A stretch of 7,475 nucleotides of DNA from Chloroflexota bacterium. GTDB taxonomy: Bacteria > Chloroflexota > Limnocylindria > QHBO01. The stretch covers positions 1-7,475 of the forward strand of contig JACDBS010000225.1 in NCBI GenBank assembly GCA_013694795.1, written 5' to 3'. This document shows positions 1 to 7,214 of the stretch, piece after piece. The notes beneath the pieces are model-generated. The model did not search any database, was not told the origin of the DNA, and saw only the letters and a program-made list of their open reading frames with translations. A program made the translations under genes and the position numbers. Every line of letters begins with the position of its first letter. Position 1 is the stretch's first letter.

Positions 1-714
1 CGTGTCACCCAGGAGTGTCTCGGGACGGGTAGTGGCGACACTGATCCAGCGCTGTGGATCGGGCGTCCCATCCTCGCGCTCAAGGTGGTATCGGATGGTC
101 CAGATGGTGCCGGTCTCGTCGTGGTGGACGTTCTCGAGGTCGCTGATGGTGGTCAGGCAGCGCGGGCACCAGTTGACGAGGGCTTCGCCGCGGTACACGA
201 GCCCCGCGTCCCACAATCGCTTGAATGCGGCGCGCACCGCACGGGCGCTGCCTTCATCCATGGTGAAGCGCTCGCGGCTCCAGTCGATGCTGGCGCCCAG
301 GCGGCGGTGCTGCTCGCCGATGATGGAACGCGTCTCGTTCATGAACCGCCACATCCGCTCGAGGTATGGCTCACGGCCCAGCGAGGCGCGGCTCTCGCCC
401 TCGGCGGCGATGATCTTGTCGAGGACGAATTGCGCGCCGATGCTGGCGTGGTCCACGCCCGGCACCCAGAGCGTGTCATCACCGCGCATGCGGTGGTAGC
501 GGATCAGGATGTCCTCCACGGTGGCCGTGAGCGCATGGCCGATGTGGAGCGCCCCGGTCACGTTCGGCGGGGGCTGGGTGATCACGAAGCGCTCCGCCCC
601 GAGCGGGGCCTCCTCGGCTGGACGGAAGGCATCGGCCGCCATCCAGCGCTCGTAGATGGCCGGCTCGACAGCTGCGGCGTCGTAGCGCGGGGCGAGCTCG
701 CGTCGCGTCGTCAT
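1..714 (-). CDS. valS: Valine--tRNA ligase, N-terminal 238 residues (runs off the left edge)
   Basis: Class I aminoacyl-tRNA synthetase that charges tRNA-Val with valine in the cytoplasm. The reading frame is open from ATG at 714 to base 1. Visible landmarks are QPPPNVTGALHIGHA with the ATP-binding HIGH at residues 57-60, a DHASIGAQ segment near residue 92, the WCPRC pair of cysteines in the inserted domain near residue 184, and ATTRPETLLGDT at the cut end, which is typical of the ValRS editing domain. The KMSKS loop and anticodon-binding domain lie outside the window. The start is supported by an AAGGAG-type Shine-Dalgarno sequence at 722-728, 8 bases upstream. The gene is preceded by a T-box leader with a valine specifier, which agrees with the assignment. 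DHASIGAQ differs from the DHAGIATQ of E. coli ValRS but fits a variant I recall from Chloroflexota and Actinobacteria. IleRS and LeuRS are less likely given WCPRC, TTRPETLLGDT and the specifier. Confidence 0.96.
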   Translation of the reverse strand, partial: MTTRRELAPRYDAAAVEPAIYERWMAADAFRPAEEAPLGAERFVITQPPPNVTGALHIGHALTATVEDILIRYHRMRGDDTLWVPGVDHASIGAQFVLDKIIAAEGESRASLGREPYLERMWRFMNETRSIIGEQHRRLGASIDWSRERFTMDEGSARAVRAAFKRLWDAGLVYRGEALVNWCPRCLTTISDLENVHHDETGTIWTIRYHLEREDGTPDPQRWISVATTRPETLLGDT

Positions 715-741
715 CGGTCCGTCTCCTTCATCGGTCCAATC

Positions 742-771
742 AAAAACCCGTTCGTCGAAGGACGAACGGGT
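742..771 (-). terminator. Rho-independent terminator (attenuator) of the valS T-box leader
   Basis: On the minus strand an 11-base-pair perfect stem, ACCCGTTCGTC with GACGAACGGGT, closes a CTTC tetraloop and runs into TTTTT. It lies directly after the T-box sequence, and its left arm overlaps the bases that would form the antiterminator, so the two structures exclude each other. It is the only strong intrinsic terminator I see in the window. It ends 27 bases before the valS start codon. Confidence 0.93.
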
Positions 772-945
772 CGTGGTACCACCTTCATTCGCAACCGCCG
801 ATGCGGCCGCCTCATCTCCGCGCTATCGGGCGGACCCGTCAGGCTCGCGTGCGACCTTCTCCCTCTCGTTCCGCGGCGGGCTCTCAGCCGGCGCTCGCCT
901 CTCTGGTGCGGCCGTTGGAGGGGTACTCCTCACGGTCAATGCCGA
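742..945 (-). promoter_or_regulatory. T-box riboswitch leader of valS, specifier GTC (Val)
   Basis: A T-box RNA senses uncharged tRNA and lets transcription continue when the cognate tRNA is not aminoacylated. On the minus strand the conserved T-box AAGGTGGTACCACG lies at 785-772; its TGGT can pair with the ACCA end of tRNA-Val. A full Stem I can be drawn. CGTG (934-931) pairs with CACG (851-848), and CCCTC (922-918) with GAGGG (865-861). CCGC (911-908) pairs with GCGG (874-871), and GGCG (899-896) with CGCC (878-875). The specifier loop carries AGTA (927-924) opposite AGAAGGTCG, as in the loop-E motif, with GTC at 855-853 followed by a purine. An AG-bulge-like AGCG and a GCTG (GNUG-type) distal loop are also present. 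CGAA and TTCG flanking the T-box can form the antiterminator base. The 5' end at about 945 is estimated from a -10-like TACACT at 957-952. Confidence 0.93.
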
Positions 946-951
946 GGCGCG

Positions 952-957
952 AGTGTA
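952..957 (-). promoter_or_regulatory. Candidate -10 element for the T-box-valS transcript
   Basis: TACACT on the minus strand matches TATAAT at four of six positions. It would start transcription at about 945, just before Stem I of the T-box, which is where a leader of this class should begin. No good -35 is visible at 16-18 bases. It lies about 30 bases beyond the stop codon of the upstream gene, so valS could also be reached by read-through. Confidence 0.4.
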
Positions 958-985
958 CCACCGGCCGCCTACGGGCTTGCGGAGC

Positions 986-2194
986 CTAGCGTCCGCGATC
1001 GAGTGTGACGCGCAGGCCGCCTTCGGGGCGATCCTCCACCTTTGCCCCCTCCCCCTCGAGCGTGGTGATCGCTGAGCGAACGTCGAAGCCGGCGGGGTGC
1101 GTGGCCCGAAAGACGAACTCGCCCGTCTGGCCCAGGCTGAGGGCGACACCCTCGATCCCGTCCACGCCGGACAGCGACTGCCGGAAGCCGGTGATGGCAC
1201 CGAAGCTGCCGAGGCCCTTGACAACGATCTCGGTCGTGATCTGCTCCGCCGCCGTGGTCACGGCTGCCCCGTCTCCTGCGAGGGTTGCGTCGAGCTCCGC
1301 GAGCCGAGCGGTCAGGACCTCCTCCTCGGCCGGATGGACCGCGGGACCGGCCGGAACGCCGTTCGAGCCCCCCGTCGCGGGCTCAACCGAAGCCTCCTCC
1401 TCGGGCGCGACCGTGGGCGCCGGAGATGCCGGGGATGCGACGGCTGCGGCCGATGCGGCGGACGCGTTGGTCAGCGTCGGCGGACGCGGCATGCGCTTGG
1501 CGGCTGCGGCAAAGGCAGCTGGGTCGTTGATCTCGGCCAGTTGAGCGTAGTACGCCCCGAGCTCGCGCTCGTATTCGGCGACGCGGCCGCGGACCGCGTT
1601 GGTCTCGCCTTCGGTCTTCGCGGTTTCCGCACCGATCTGCTGCTCGAGCTGGGCACGGCGAGCAACGACGCGCGCCTCCGCCTCTGCCTTGATCCGCTCG
1701 GACTCTGCCTTCGCCCAGTCGGCCACACCGGCGACATCGGCCTCGGCGCGAGCACGGAGCGCCTCGCGGCGGGCTTCGGCATCTGTCTCCAGGCTTCGCA
1801 CGCGCTCATCGGCATGCGAATGCAGCTCCGCCACGGTGGTCTGTCGCGCCTCATCGGCCACGCCGCGCATGGCGGCGACCAGGTCGCGCATGAACTCGTC
1901 GCCGCCGGATTCCGCGGTGGCGGCCGGCACGGGCTCATCGTCCGCCTTCGCCTGCTCGGCTTCAGTCGTCTGTGCCGGCGATGCACTGGCTGCGGAGCCA
2001 TCACCGGCGCCGGACGCGGCACTGGGCGCGGGCGCGGCCTCGGCCTCTTCTGGCTTGGTCACCGACTCGACCGAGTTGGCCACCGATCCGGCAGGGTTAG
2101 TGACGGTCGCCGAAGAATCACTCTCCGCCAGGGGACCGCCCGTCTCGGGCGACCACGGGAGGCGGAATCCCGGACGACGCTGGTTGGCAGTCAT
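986..2194 (-). CDS. Alanine-rich coiled-coil protein of unknown function with a C-terminal alpha/beta domain (402 aa)
   Basis: I do not recognise this protein. Residues 1-20 include a compact FRLPWSP motif. Residues 21-97 are low-complexity (Ala/Ser/Pro/Glu) and probably disordered. Residues about 98-220 are charged and heptad-like (ARREALRARAEADV, ERIKAEAEAR), predicting a long coiled coil. A second Ala/Pro linker spans about 235-285. Residues about 319-400 look like a small beta-alpha-beta-beta-alpha-beta fold (EIVVKG; SFGAITGFRQSL; EFVFRATHP; DVRSAITTLEGEG; GGLRVTLD). There is no signal peptide or membrane segment, so it is probably cytoplasmic. The coiled coil recalls DivIVA-like or scaffold proteins, but no specific DivIVA motif is visible. 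I chose ATG 2194 because GAGGAG at 2213-2208 lies 13 bases upstream; ATG at 2221 and 2257 lacks such a site. A -10-like TAGCAT at 2263-2258 could serve it. It ends upstream of the valS leader and diverges from the channel gene. Confidence 0.75.
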   Translation of the reverse strand: MTANQRRPGFRLPWSPETGGPLAESDSSATVTNPAGSVANSVESVTKPEEAEAAPAPSAASGAGDGSAASASPAQTTEAEQAKADDEPVPAATAESGGDEFMRDLVAAMRGVADEARQTTVAELHSHADERVRSLETDAEARREALRARAEADVAGVADWAKAESERIKAEAEARVVARRAQLEQQIGAETAKTEGETNAVRGRVAEYERELGAYYAQLAEINDPAAFAAAAKRMPRPPTLTNASAASAAAVASPASPAPTVAPEEEASVEPATGGSNGVPAGPAVHPAEEEVLTARLAELDATLAGDGAAVTTAAEQITTEIVVKGLGSFGAITGFRQSLSGVDGIEGVALSLGQTGEFVFRATHPAGFDVRSAITTLEGEGAKVEDRPEGGLRVTLDRGR

Positions 2195-2336
2195 GATGCG
2201 CGAAGCGCTCCTCGTTTTCATTCGGCCGTCGCGGGCAGGGTGGTGCGGCCTGTCCACATGCTACTGCCAGAACCGGTCAAATCTGCGCCTGCTGAAGGTA
2301 CGGGCGCCGGACGGGACTCCGGTACCCCCGCACCAT

Positions 2337-2345
2337 TGCTACCAT
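2337..2345 (+). promoter_or_regulatory. Extended -10-like element for a leaderless channel transcript
   Basis: TGCTACCAT is an extended -10 (TG-N-TACCAT, four of six matches to TATAAT). Its last T is 8 bases before the A of the ATG at 2353, so transcription would start at or next to the start codon. No Shine-Dalgarno sequence is present. The identical 9-mer occurs upstream of clpX. No consensus -35 is seen. Confidence 0.45.
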
Positions 2346-2352
2346 CCCGGCC

Positions 2353-2987
2353 ATGCCCGACCTCACCAATCTGCCCGACTCGGTCGAGATCGGCCTCCAG
2401 ATCGCGCTCGTCGCCGGCGCCGCGCTGATCAGCTTCCTGGTGCTCCGTGCGGCCGTCGGCATCAGCGTGCGCCACCTCATCGAGCGGCGGACGGCCGAGT
2501 CCGGTGGCGGCGTGCTGCCGCGCGCGGAGCTCGAGCGGCGCGTGAATACCATCGCGCGCCTCGCCGTCCGCGTCGCGGCGACGGTCATCGTCGTCATCGC
2601 CATGCTCATGACGCTCGACTTGTTCGGGATCGACATCGGCCCGGCGGTCGCTGGCCTGGGCGTCGTCGGCATCGCCGTCGGCCTGGGGGCACAGACCCTC
2701 GTCCGCGACTGGCTGGCGGGCATCTTCGTGGTCCTGGAGAACCAGTACAGCAGCGGCGACATCGTCCGCATCGCCGACGTGGAGGGCGTGGTCGAGGACT
2801 TCAGCCTGCGGCGGACCACGCTTCGCGACGCCGATGGGACGATTCATACCGTGCCGAACGGCCTGGTCACCGTCGCGTCGAACCTGAGACACGCCACGCG
2901 AGAAGACTCGAGCGTCGCTTCTGACTCGGCTGTCGCTTCTGACTCGGCTGAAGCTCAGCTGACTGACCCGGCGCGGACTCCTCCGGC

Positions 2988-2991
<4 letters not shown>
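2353..2991 (+). CDS. Short MscS-family mechanosensitive channel protein (212 aa)
   Basis: Small-conductance mechanosensitive channels open under membrane tension and release solutes during hypo-osmotic shock. The sequence shows three membrane segments, at about residues 11-35, 70-91 and 96-116. The third is a Gly/Ala-rich pore helix (AGLGVVGIAVGLGAQTLVRDWLAG) typical of MscS. The beta domain follows at about 125-180 (VLENQYSSGDIV, VEDFSLRRTTLRDADGTIHTVPNG, VASNLR). The protein then stops being MscS-like. The C-terminal alpha/beta vestibule domain is missing and residues 183-212 are a polar tail with a duplicated VASDSA. E. coli MscS has 286 residues. ATG 2353 is chosen because a leaderless promoter fits directly upstream. 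The TAG stop overlaps the clpX stop on the other strand. It could be a natural short variant or a truncated gene whose end was replaced by random sequence. Confidence 0.85.
2914..2949 (+). repeat. Exact 18-bp tandem duplication in the tail of the MscS-type gene
   Basis: The unit gtcgcttctgactcggct occurs twice in direct succession (2914-2931 and 2932-2949). It keeps the frame and duplicates VASDSA. Its exactness suggests a recent slippage event in a tail under little constraint. Confidence 0.95.
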
Positions 2992-4304
<1,313 letters not shown>

Positions 4305-4313
4305 CGGACGCCG

Positions 4314-4322
4314 ATGGTAGCA
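4314..4322 (-). promoter_or_regulatory. Extended -10-like element of clpX
   Basis: On the minus strand TGCTACCAT ends 9 bases before the clpX ATG, placing the predicted start of transcription within about 3 bases of the start codon. The same 9-mer stands before the channel gene. No CIRCE-type heat-shock operator is seen around it, and no convincing -35 could be picked out. Confidence 0.45.
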
Positions 4323-4358
4323 CGGGGTCGCCACCCATCTTCCATCCCCCATTGGTCG

Positions 4359-4364
4359 TAGGAT
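4359..4364 (+). promoter_or_regulatory. Candidate -10 element of ogt (leaderless)
   Basis: TAGGAT matches TATAAT at four of six positions and ends 6 bases before the ATG at 4371. No Shine-Dalgarno sequence is present. With the clpX element on the other strand it makes a compact divergent promoter region of 66 bases. Confidence 0.35.
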
Positions 4365-4370
4365 GCACCG

Positions 4371-4864
4371 ATGCCGCCGCTGCGCTTCGCGCGCGTCGAG
4401 ACCTCGATTGGACCGATGCTGGTGGCCGAGACCGGTGACGGCATCGCCGCCGTCACCCGCGCTGAGACCCTCGAGGCACTTCTCGCTCCGCTCCGCCGCC
4501 GCTTTCCCACCCTGGAGCCGAGGCTGCCGACCTGTCACCCGCCTGGATCGAGCATGCGCTCTTCGGTGAACCGCTGCCGCCGGTCGACCTTGGCGGGCTC
4601 TCGAGCTTCGATGCCCGGATCTACGAGGTGGTCCGGTCGGTACCCGCCGGCCAGACCATCACCTATGGAGAGGTCGCGAAGCTCATCGGGTCACCAGGTG
4701 CGGCGCGGGCGGTGGGTGGCGCGATGTCGCGCTGTCCGCTCTTTCCGGCCGTGCCCTGCCATCGGGTCGTGCGCGCGTCCGATGGCTGGTCGGGCTGGGG
4801 TCGCGACGTGGCGTTGAAGCGTCGCCTGCTTGCGGCCGAAGCGGGAGCCTCCCAGCGGCGGTAA
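4371..4864 (+). pseudogene. ogt: Methylated-DNA--[protein]-cysteine S-methyltransferase, frameshifted as written
   Basis: This suicide enzyme repairs O6-alkylguanine by moving the alkyl group to its own cysteine. The first frame (from 4371) gives an Ogt-like N-terminus, MPPLRFARVETSIGPMLVAE, up to FPTLEP near 4519, then turns into Arg/Ser-rich nonsense. The next frame continues the protein as EAADLSPAWIEHALFGE and FDARIYEVVRSVPAGQTITYGEVAKLIGS, then the active-site motif VPCHRVV (Cys codon 4757-4759), ending at TAA 4862-4864. Restoring one base near 4515-4523 gives about 164 residues, the normal length for the family. The catalytic cysteine and winged-helix region are intact, so the break is recent, a sequencing error (for example a lost C in the GAGCCGAGG stretch) or, least likely, recoding. 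The gene sits on the plus strand between clpP and clpX and diverges from clpX. Function as an alkyltransferase is clear; activity as written is doubtful. Confidence 0.88.
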
Positions 4865-4915
4865 TCGCGAACGGGCGAGCTCTCAGATGGCCGGAAGGTG
4901 TTTCCGCGCGGCCCC

Positions 4916-4938
4916 TTCGTTGGTGGCACCGCTCAGCG
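4916..4938 (+). repeat. 23-bp direct repeat, copy 1
   Basis: Begins TTCGTTGG and ends GGCACCGCTCAGCG. It matches copy 2 at 22 of 23 positions (G at position 8 where copy 2 has A), with a 61-base offset. It ends in the palindrome CGCTCAGCG (4930-4938). Confidence 0.9.
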
Positions 4939-4976
4939 TGTGGGATGGCGAACGAGACGGCAAATGCGGTGGCGCG

Positions 4977-4999
4977 TTCGTTGATGGCACCGCTCAGCG
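4977..4999 (+). repeat. 23-bp direct repeat, copy 2
   Basis: Begins TTCGTTGA and ends GGCACCGCTCAGCG, one mismatch from copy 1. The palindromic end CGCTCAGCG lies at 4991-4999. Both copies are in the gap after clpP, and the intervening 38 bases are not repeated. Confidence 0.9.
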
Positions 5000-5039
5000 A
5001 CTGACTTGGCGGGCAGGCCACCGGCGGCCCGGCCGGACG

Positions 5040-5705
5040 CTATTTTTTGGGCTTGTCCGCGGCGGCGGCCTCGTCGGCGGTCGGCATCTCGCCGCCGGCC
5101 TTCTGGGCCAGGCTGATGAGCGACTCGTTGTTGCCGGCGAAGACCTCGTCGATGAGACCGTAGGCCTTCGCCTCCTCGGCGCTCATGAACTTGTCGCGCT
5201 CGGAGTCGCGCTTGACCGTCTCGAACTTCTGCCCGGTGTGCTCGGCGAGGATCTGCATGAGGCGATCGGTGAGATGCATCATCTCGCGCATCTGGATCTC
5301 GACGTCGGGCGTGTTGCCGCGGAAGCCACCGGAGCCCTGGTGGATCATGACCCGCGCGTTCGGGAGGGCGTAGCGCTTGCCCGGCGCGCCCGCCGCCAGG
5401 AGGACGGCGCCCATGGAAGCCGCCTGGCCGATGCAGATGGTGCTGACCGGGGCGCGCAGGTACTGCATCGTGTCGTAGATGGCCATCCCGCTCGTCACCA
5501 CCCCGCCGGGTGAGTTGATATACAGCTGGATGTCCTTCTCCGGATCCTCGGACTCCAGGAATAGGAGCTGCGCGATGATCAGGTTCGCGACGTTGTCCTC
5601 GATCGCGTCGCCCAGGAAGATGATGCGGTCCTTCAGGAGCCGCGAGTAGATGTCGAAGGCGCGCTCGCCGCGGGCGCTCGACTCGATGACCATGGGGACC
5701 AGCAT
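5040..5705 (-). CDS. clpP: ATP-dependent Clp protease proteolytic subunit ClpP (221 aa)
   Basis: Serine peptidase that forms the barrel degrading proteins fed in by ClpX or other Clp ATPases. The catalytic triad is visible: Ser97 in GQAASMGA, His122 in VMIHQ and Asp171 in SERDKFM, at the same numbers as mature E. coli ClpP. The N-terminus LVPMVIESSARGERAFDIYSR and the INSPGG oxyanion segment at 64-68 are typical, and length is normal. The C-terminal tail (about 200-221) is Ala/Asp/Lys-rich and variable in the family. ATG 5705 lies 3 bases after the tig stop. GAGGAG at 5723-5718, inside the end of tig, is 12 bases upstream and could serve as ribosome binding site. Co-transcription and perhaps translational coupling with tig are therefore likely. 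Only one clpP is seen here; a second paralogue may exist elsewhere. Confidence 0.98.
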   Translation of the reverse strand: MLVPMVIESSARGERAFDIYSRLLKDRIIFLGDAIEDNVANLIIAQLLFLESEDPEKDIQLYINSPGGVVTSGMAIYDTMQYLRAPVSTICIGQAASMGAVLLAAGAPGKRYALPNARVMIHQGSGGFRGNTPDVEIQMREMMHLTDRLMQILAEHTGQKFETVKRDSERDKFMSAEEAKAYGLIDEVFAGNNESLISLAQKAGGEMPTADEAAAADKPKK

Positions 5706-5708
5706 CGG

Positions 5709-7052
5709 TTATGCGGACTCCTCGGACTGCTCGGTGGGTTCTGCCGCAGGGGACGCATCGGTCCCGAGGGCGCGCTCGATGAGCGTGTCAACCAGTGTAC
5801 GGTTGCGGAGCGTCATGCGCAGGTAGCTTCGGCCACGGCGGCTGGTCAGGTACTCGCGCAGCTTGGCGTCGTTGTCGTAGCGGGCCAGTTGCTCGGCAAT
5901 CTCGGCGTCGATCGCGGCGTCGGTGGCATCAATTCCTTCCTTCTCAGCGATCGCCGAGAGCACCAGGAGCGTCTTCACCCTTCGTGAGGCCGGCTCCCGG
6001 AGTTCCGAGCTGAGCTCTTCGGGCGTCTGCTTCGCGAGCGCTAGGTACTGCTCCATGCCGATGCGCTGCTGCGCCAGGCGCGTCCTCAGCTCGTCTCGCA
6101 TGATCTCGACCTCGTTGGCGACCATCACCTCGGGCAGCTCAACCTTCGCGTTGCTCACCGCGTAGTCGATGATCCGATCACCGAAATGATGGCGGGCCTC
6201 CGCACCCGCACGCATGACCATGGAGTCGCGGATCTCGGCTCGGAGCTCGTCCAGGGTCTCGACCTCGCCTACGCTCTTGGCGAACGCATCGTCGACCTCC
6301 GGCAGGACCTTCTCGCGCAGGTCGAGCAGCTCGACCTCGAAGTGTGCGTCGGCACCCTGGAGCGCCTCGACGCGGTAGTCATCCGGGAAGGTGATGTCGA
6401 AGCTCGTCGTGGCGCCAATTTCCAGCCCCACGAGGTGCGCCTCCCAGCCGGGAATCATGCGGTTCTCACCGATGACCAACGGCAGCCGATCCGCGCTGCC
6501 GCCCTCGAAGGGCTCGCCGCCGATGGTGCCCGCGAACTTCACGCTGGCGATGTCGTTGTCGGCGGCGGCGCGGCCGTCGATCGGCCGCAGCGTTGCCTGC
6601 TGCTCGCGGAGCTCGCCGATGACCTGCTCCACCTGCTCGTCGGTAACCTCCGGCGTCTCGAGGCCGAACGCGTAGTCGGTGTACGCGCCCAGCTCGACTT
6701 CGGGTCGGACCGGGACGGTGGCCGTGAAGGTGATCGACTGCCCCTCGGCCAGCGAGGCGGGGTCGATGTCCACCTCCGGCTGGTCAATGGGCATGAGATC
6801 GGTCTGGCCCAGCGCCTTGTCGTATGCGTCGCTGACGAGGTGGTCGATCGCCTCCGCCAACACGCTCCCCCGGCCCACGAAGCGGTCAATCACCTGGCGC
6901 GGCGCCTTCCCCGGACGGAAGCCCGGCACCTTCGTGCGCTCGGCGACGTGGCGGTAGGCGGTGGCGAAATGCCGGTCTACCTCGTCGCTTGGAACCTCGA
7001 TTTCGAGGACCATCTTCGAGCCCGCTTCGGGTCGTGTCGATACGGTGACCAA
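5709..7052 (-). CDS. tig: Trigger factor, ribosome-associated chaperone and peptidyl-prolyl isomerase (447 aa)
   Basis: Trigger factor binds the ribosome near the exit tunnel and shields emerging chains. The N-terminal ribosome-binding domain spans about residues 1-120 and contains the signature GFRPGKAP at 44-51. An FKBP-like isomerase domain spans about 166-246 (SVKFAGTIGG, LVIGENRMIPGWEAHLVGLEIG, FPDDY). The helical chaperone domain follows from about 250 to 430, with a Glu/Ala-rich tail. Length is normal. The start is TTG at 7052. It gives the expected family N-terminus (VTVSTRPEAGSKMVLEIEV) and has AGGAG at 7062-7058, 5 bases upstream; no in-frame ATG fits. The gene begins 19 bases after the CCA of tRNA-Leu, so it is probably transcribed from the tRNA promoter, and it precedes clpP by 3 bases. 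Confidence 0.97.
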   Translation of the reverse strand: MVTVSTRPEAGSKMVLEIEVPSDEVDRHFATAYRHVAERTKVPGFRPGKAPRQVIDRFVGRGSVLAEAIDHLVSDAYDKALGQTDLMPIDQPEVDIDPASLAEGQSITFTATVPVRPEVELGAYTDYAFGLETPEVTDEQVEQVIGELREQQATLRPIDGRAAADNDIASVKFAGTIGGEPFEGGSADRLPLVIGENRMIPGWEAHLVGLEIGATTSFDITFPDDYRVEALQGADAHFEVELLDLREKVLPEVDDAFAKSVGEVETLDELRAEIRDSMVMRAGAEARHHFGDRIIDYAVSNAKVELPEVMVANEVEIMRDELRTRLAQQRIGMEQYLALAKQTPEELSSELREPASRRVKTLLVLSAIAEKEGIDATDAAIDAEIAEQLARYDNDAKLREYLTSRRGRSYLRMTLRNRTLVDTLIERALGTDASPAAEPTEQSEESA

Positions 7053-7071
7053 GTCAGCTCCTGCTGCGGCG

Positions 7072-7155
7072 TGGTGGGCGAGGCGAGATTCGAACTCGCA
7101 CGTCTTGCGACACCGGCTCCTAAGGCCGGCGCGTCTGCCGTTCCGCCACTCGCCC
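7072..7155 (-). tRNA. tRNA-Leu (anticodon UAG), CCA encoded
   Basis: Read on the minus strand, acceptor arms GGGCGAG (7155-7149) and CTCGCCC (7082-7076) pair perfectly, followed by A73 and an encoded CCA (7074-7072). The anticodon stem CCGGC/GCCGG encloses CTTAGGA, giving anticodon TAG, which reads CUA and related leucine codons. A long variable arm (TGTC GCAA GACG) marks a class II tRNA and fits Leu. The T arm is GCGAG-TTCGAAT-CTCGC. The GGCGGAACGGCAGACGC D-arm region closely resembles bacterial tRNA-Leu. All stems are intact. It lies directly upstream of tig on the same strand. Confidence 0.97.
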
Positions 7156-7190
7156 GGATCGGTGGGTCGGTCGGCGAACTTTCGGTCCTG

Positions 7191-7196
7191 AGTCTA
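7191..7196 (-). promoter_or_regulatory. Candidate -10 element for the tRNA-Leu-tig-clpP transcript
   Basis: TAGACT on the minus strand (four of six matches to TATAAT) would start transcription at about 7184, roughly 29 bases before the mature tRNA. No consensus -35 is seen 17 bases upstream; that position overlaps the degenerate palindrome at 7215-7227. It is a plausible site, not proven. Confidence 0.35.
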
Positions 7197-7214
7197 CCAA
7201 TGCACCGACGCGAC

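Larger units (their letters stand above)
4865..5039. other. Convergent intergenic region between ogt and clpP
   Basis: This 175-base gap separates two genes pointing at each other. It contains the two 23-base direct repeats described separately and a weak hairpin (CGGAA, five-base loop, TTCCG at about 4892-4906) without a T-tract. I see no convincing intrinsic terminator for either gene. Frames that stay open here do not carry the two repeats in the same phase, so I read the gap as non-coding. Confidence 0.6.

Noticed and set aside
85..1008. Plus-strand open frame of 307 codons
   Set aside because: It lies opposite valS and the T-box leader. The minus-strand frame carries clear ValRS motifs, and the plus frame runs through the attenuator with no family features.
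1097..2428. Plus-strand open frame of 443 codons, rich in Arg, Gly and Cys
   Set aside because: It mirrors the coiled-coil gene. Its composition (RGRRRCRGCDGCGRCGG) is typical of antisense reading of GC-rich Ala/Glu coding DNA, whereas the minus frame has coherent heptads.
1599..2924. Plus-strand open frame of 441 codons
   Set aside because: It overlaps both the coiled-coil gene and the MscS-type gene out of frame, and becomes an Arg/His-rich run across the channel gene.
4305..4370. Heat-shock operator (CIRCE, HspR-type HAIR) or ClgR site at the clp promoters
   Set aside because: No TTAGCACTC/GAGTGCTAA or CTTGAGT/ACTCAAG pair is present here or upstream of tig. The CGCTNAGCG palindromes have a 3-base centre, unlike the 5-base spacing I recall for ClgR.
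4305..4538. N-terminal extension of clpX to 4538
   Set aside because: The extra 78 residues have no ClpX homology, overlap the start of ogt and the promoter region, and the family N-terminus begins at 4304.
4628..4864. A separate short gene starting at GTG 4628
   Set aside because: Its sequence is the direct continuation of Ogt (FDARIYEVVRSVPAGQ reads upstream of the GTG in the same frame), so it is the second half of the frameshifted gene.
4892..4906. Hairpin after ogt as an intrinsic terminator
   Set aside because: The stem is only five base pairs and no run of T follows on either strand.
4683..5021. Minus-strand open frame across the clpP-ogt gap that would make the repeats coding
   Set aside because: The two repeat copies fall in different phases (61-base offset is not a multiple of three), and the frame overlaps the well-identified C-terminus of ogt.
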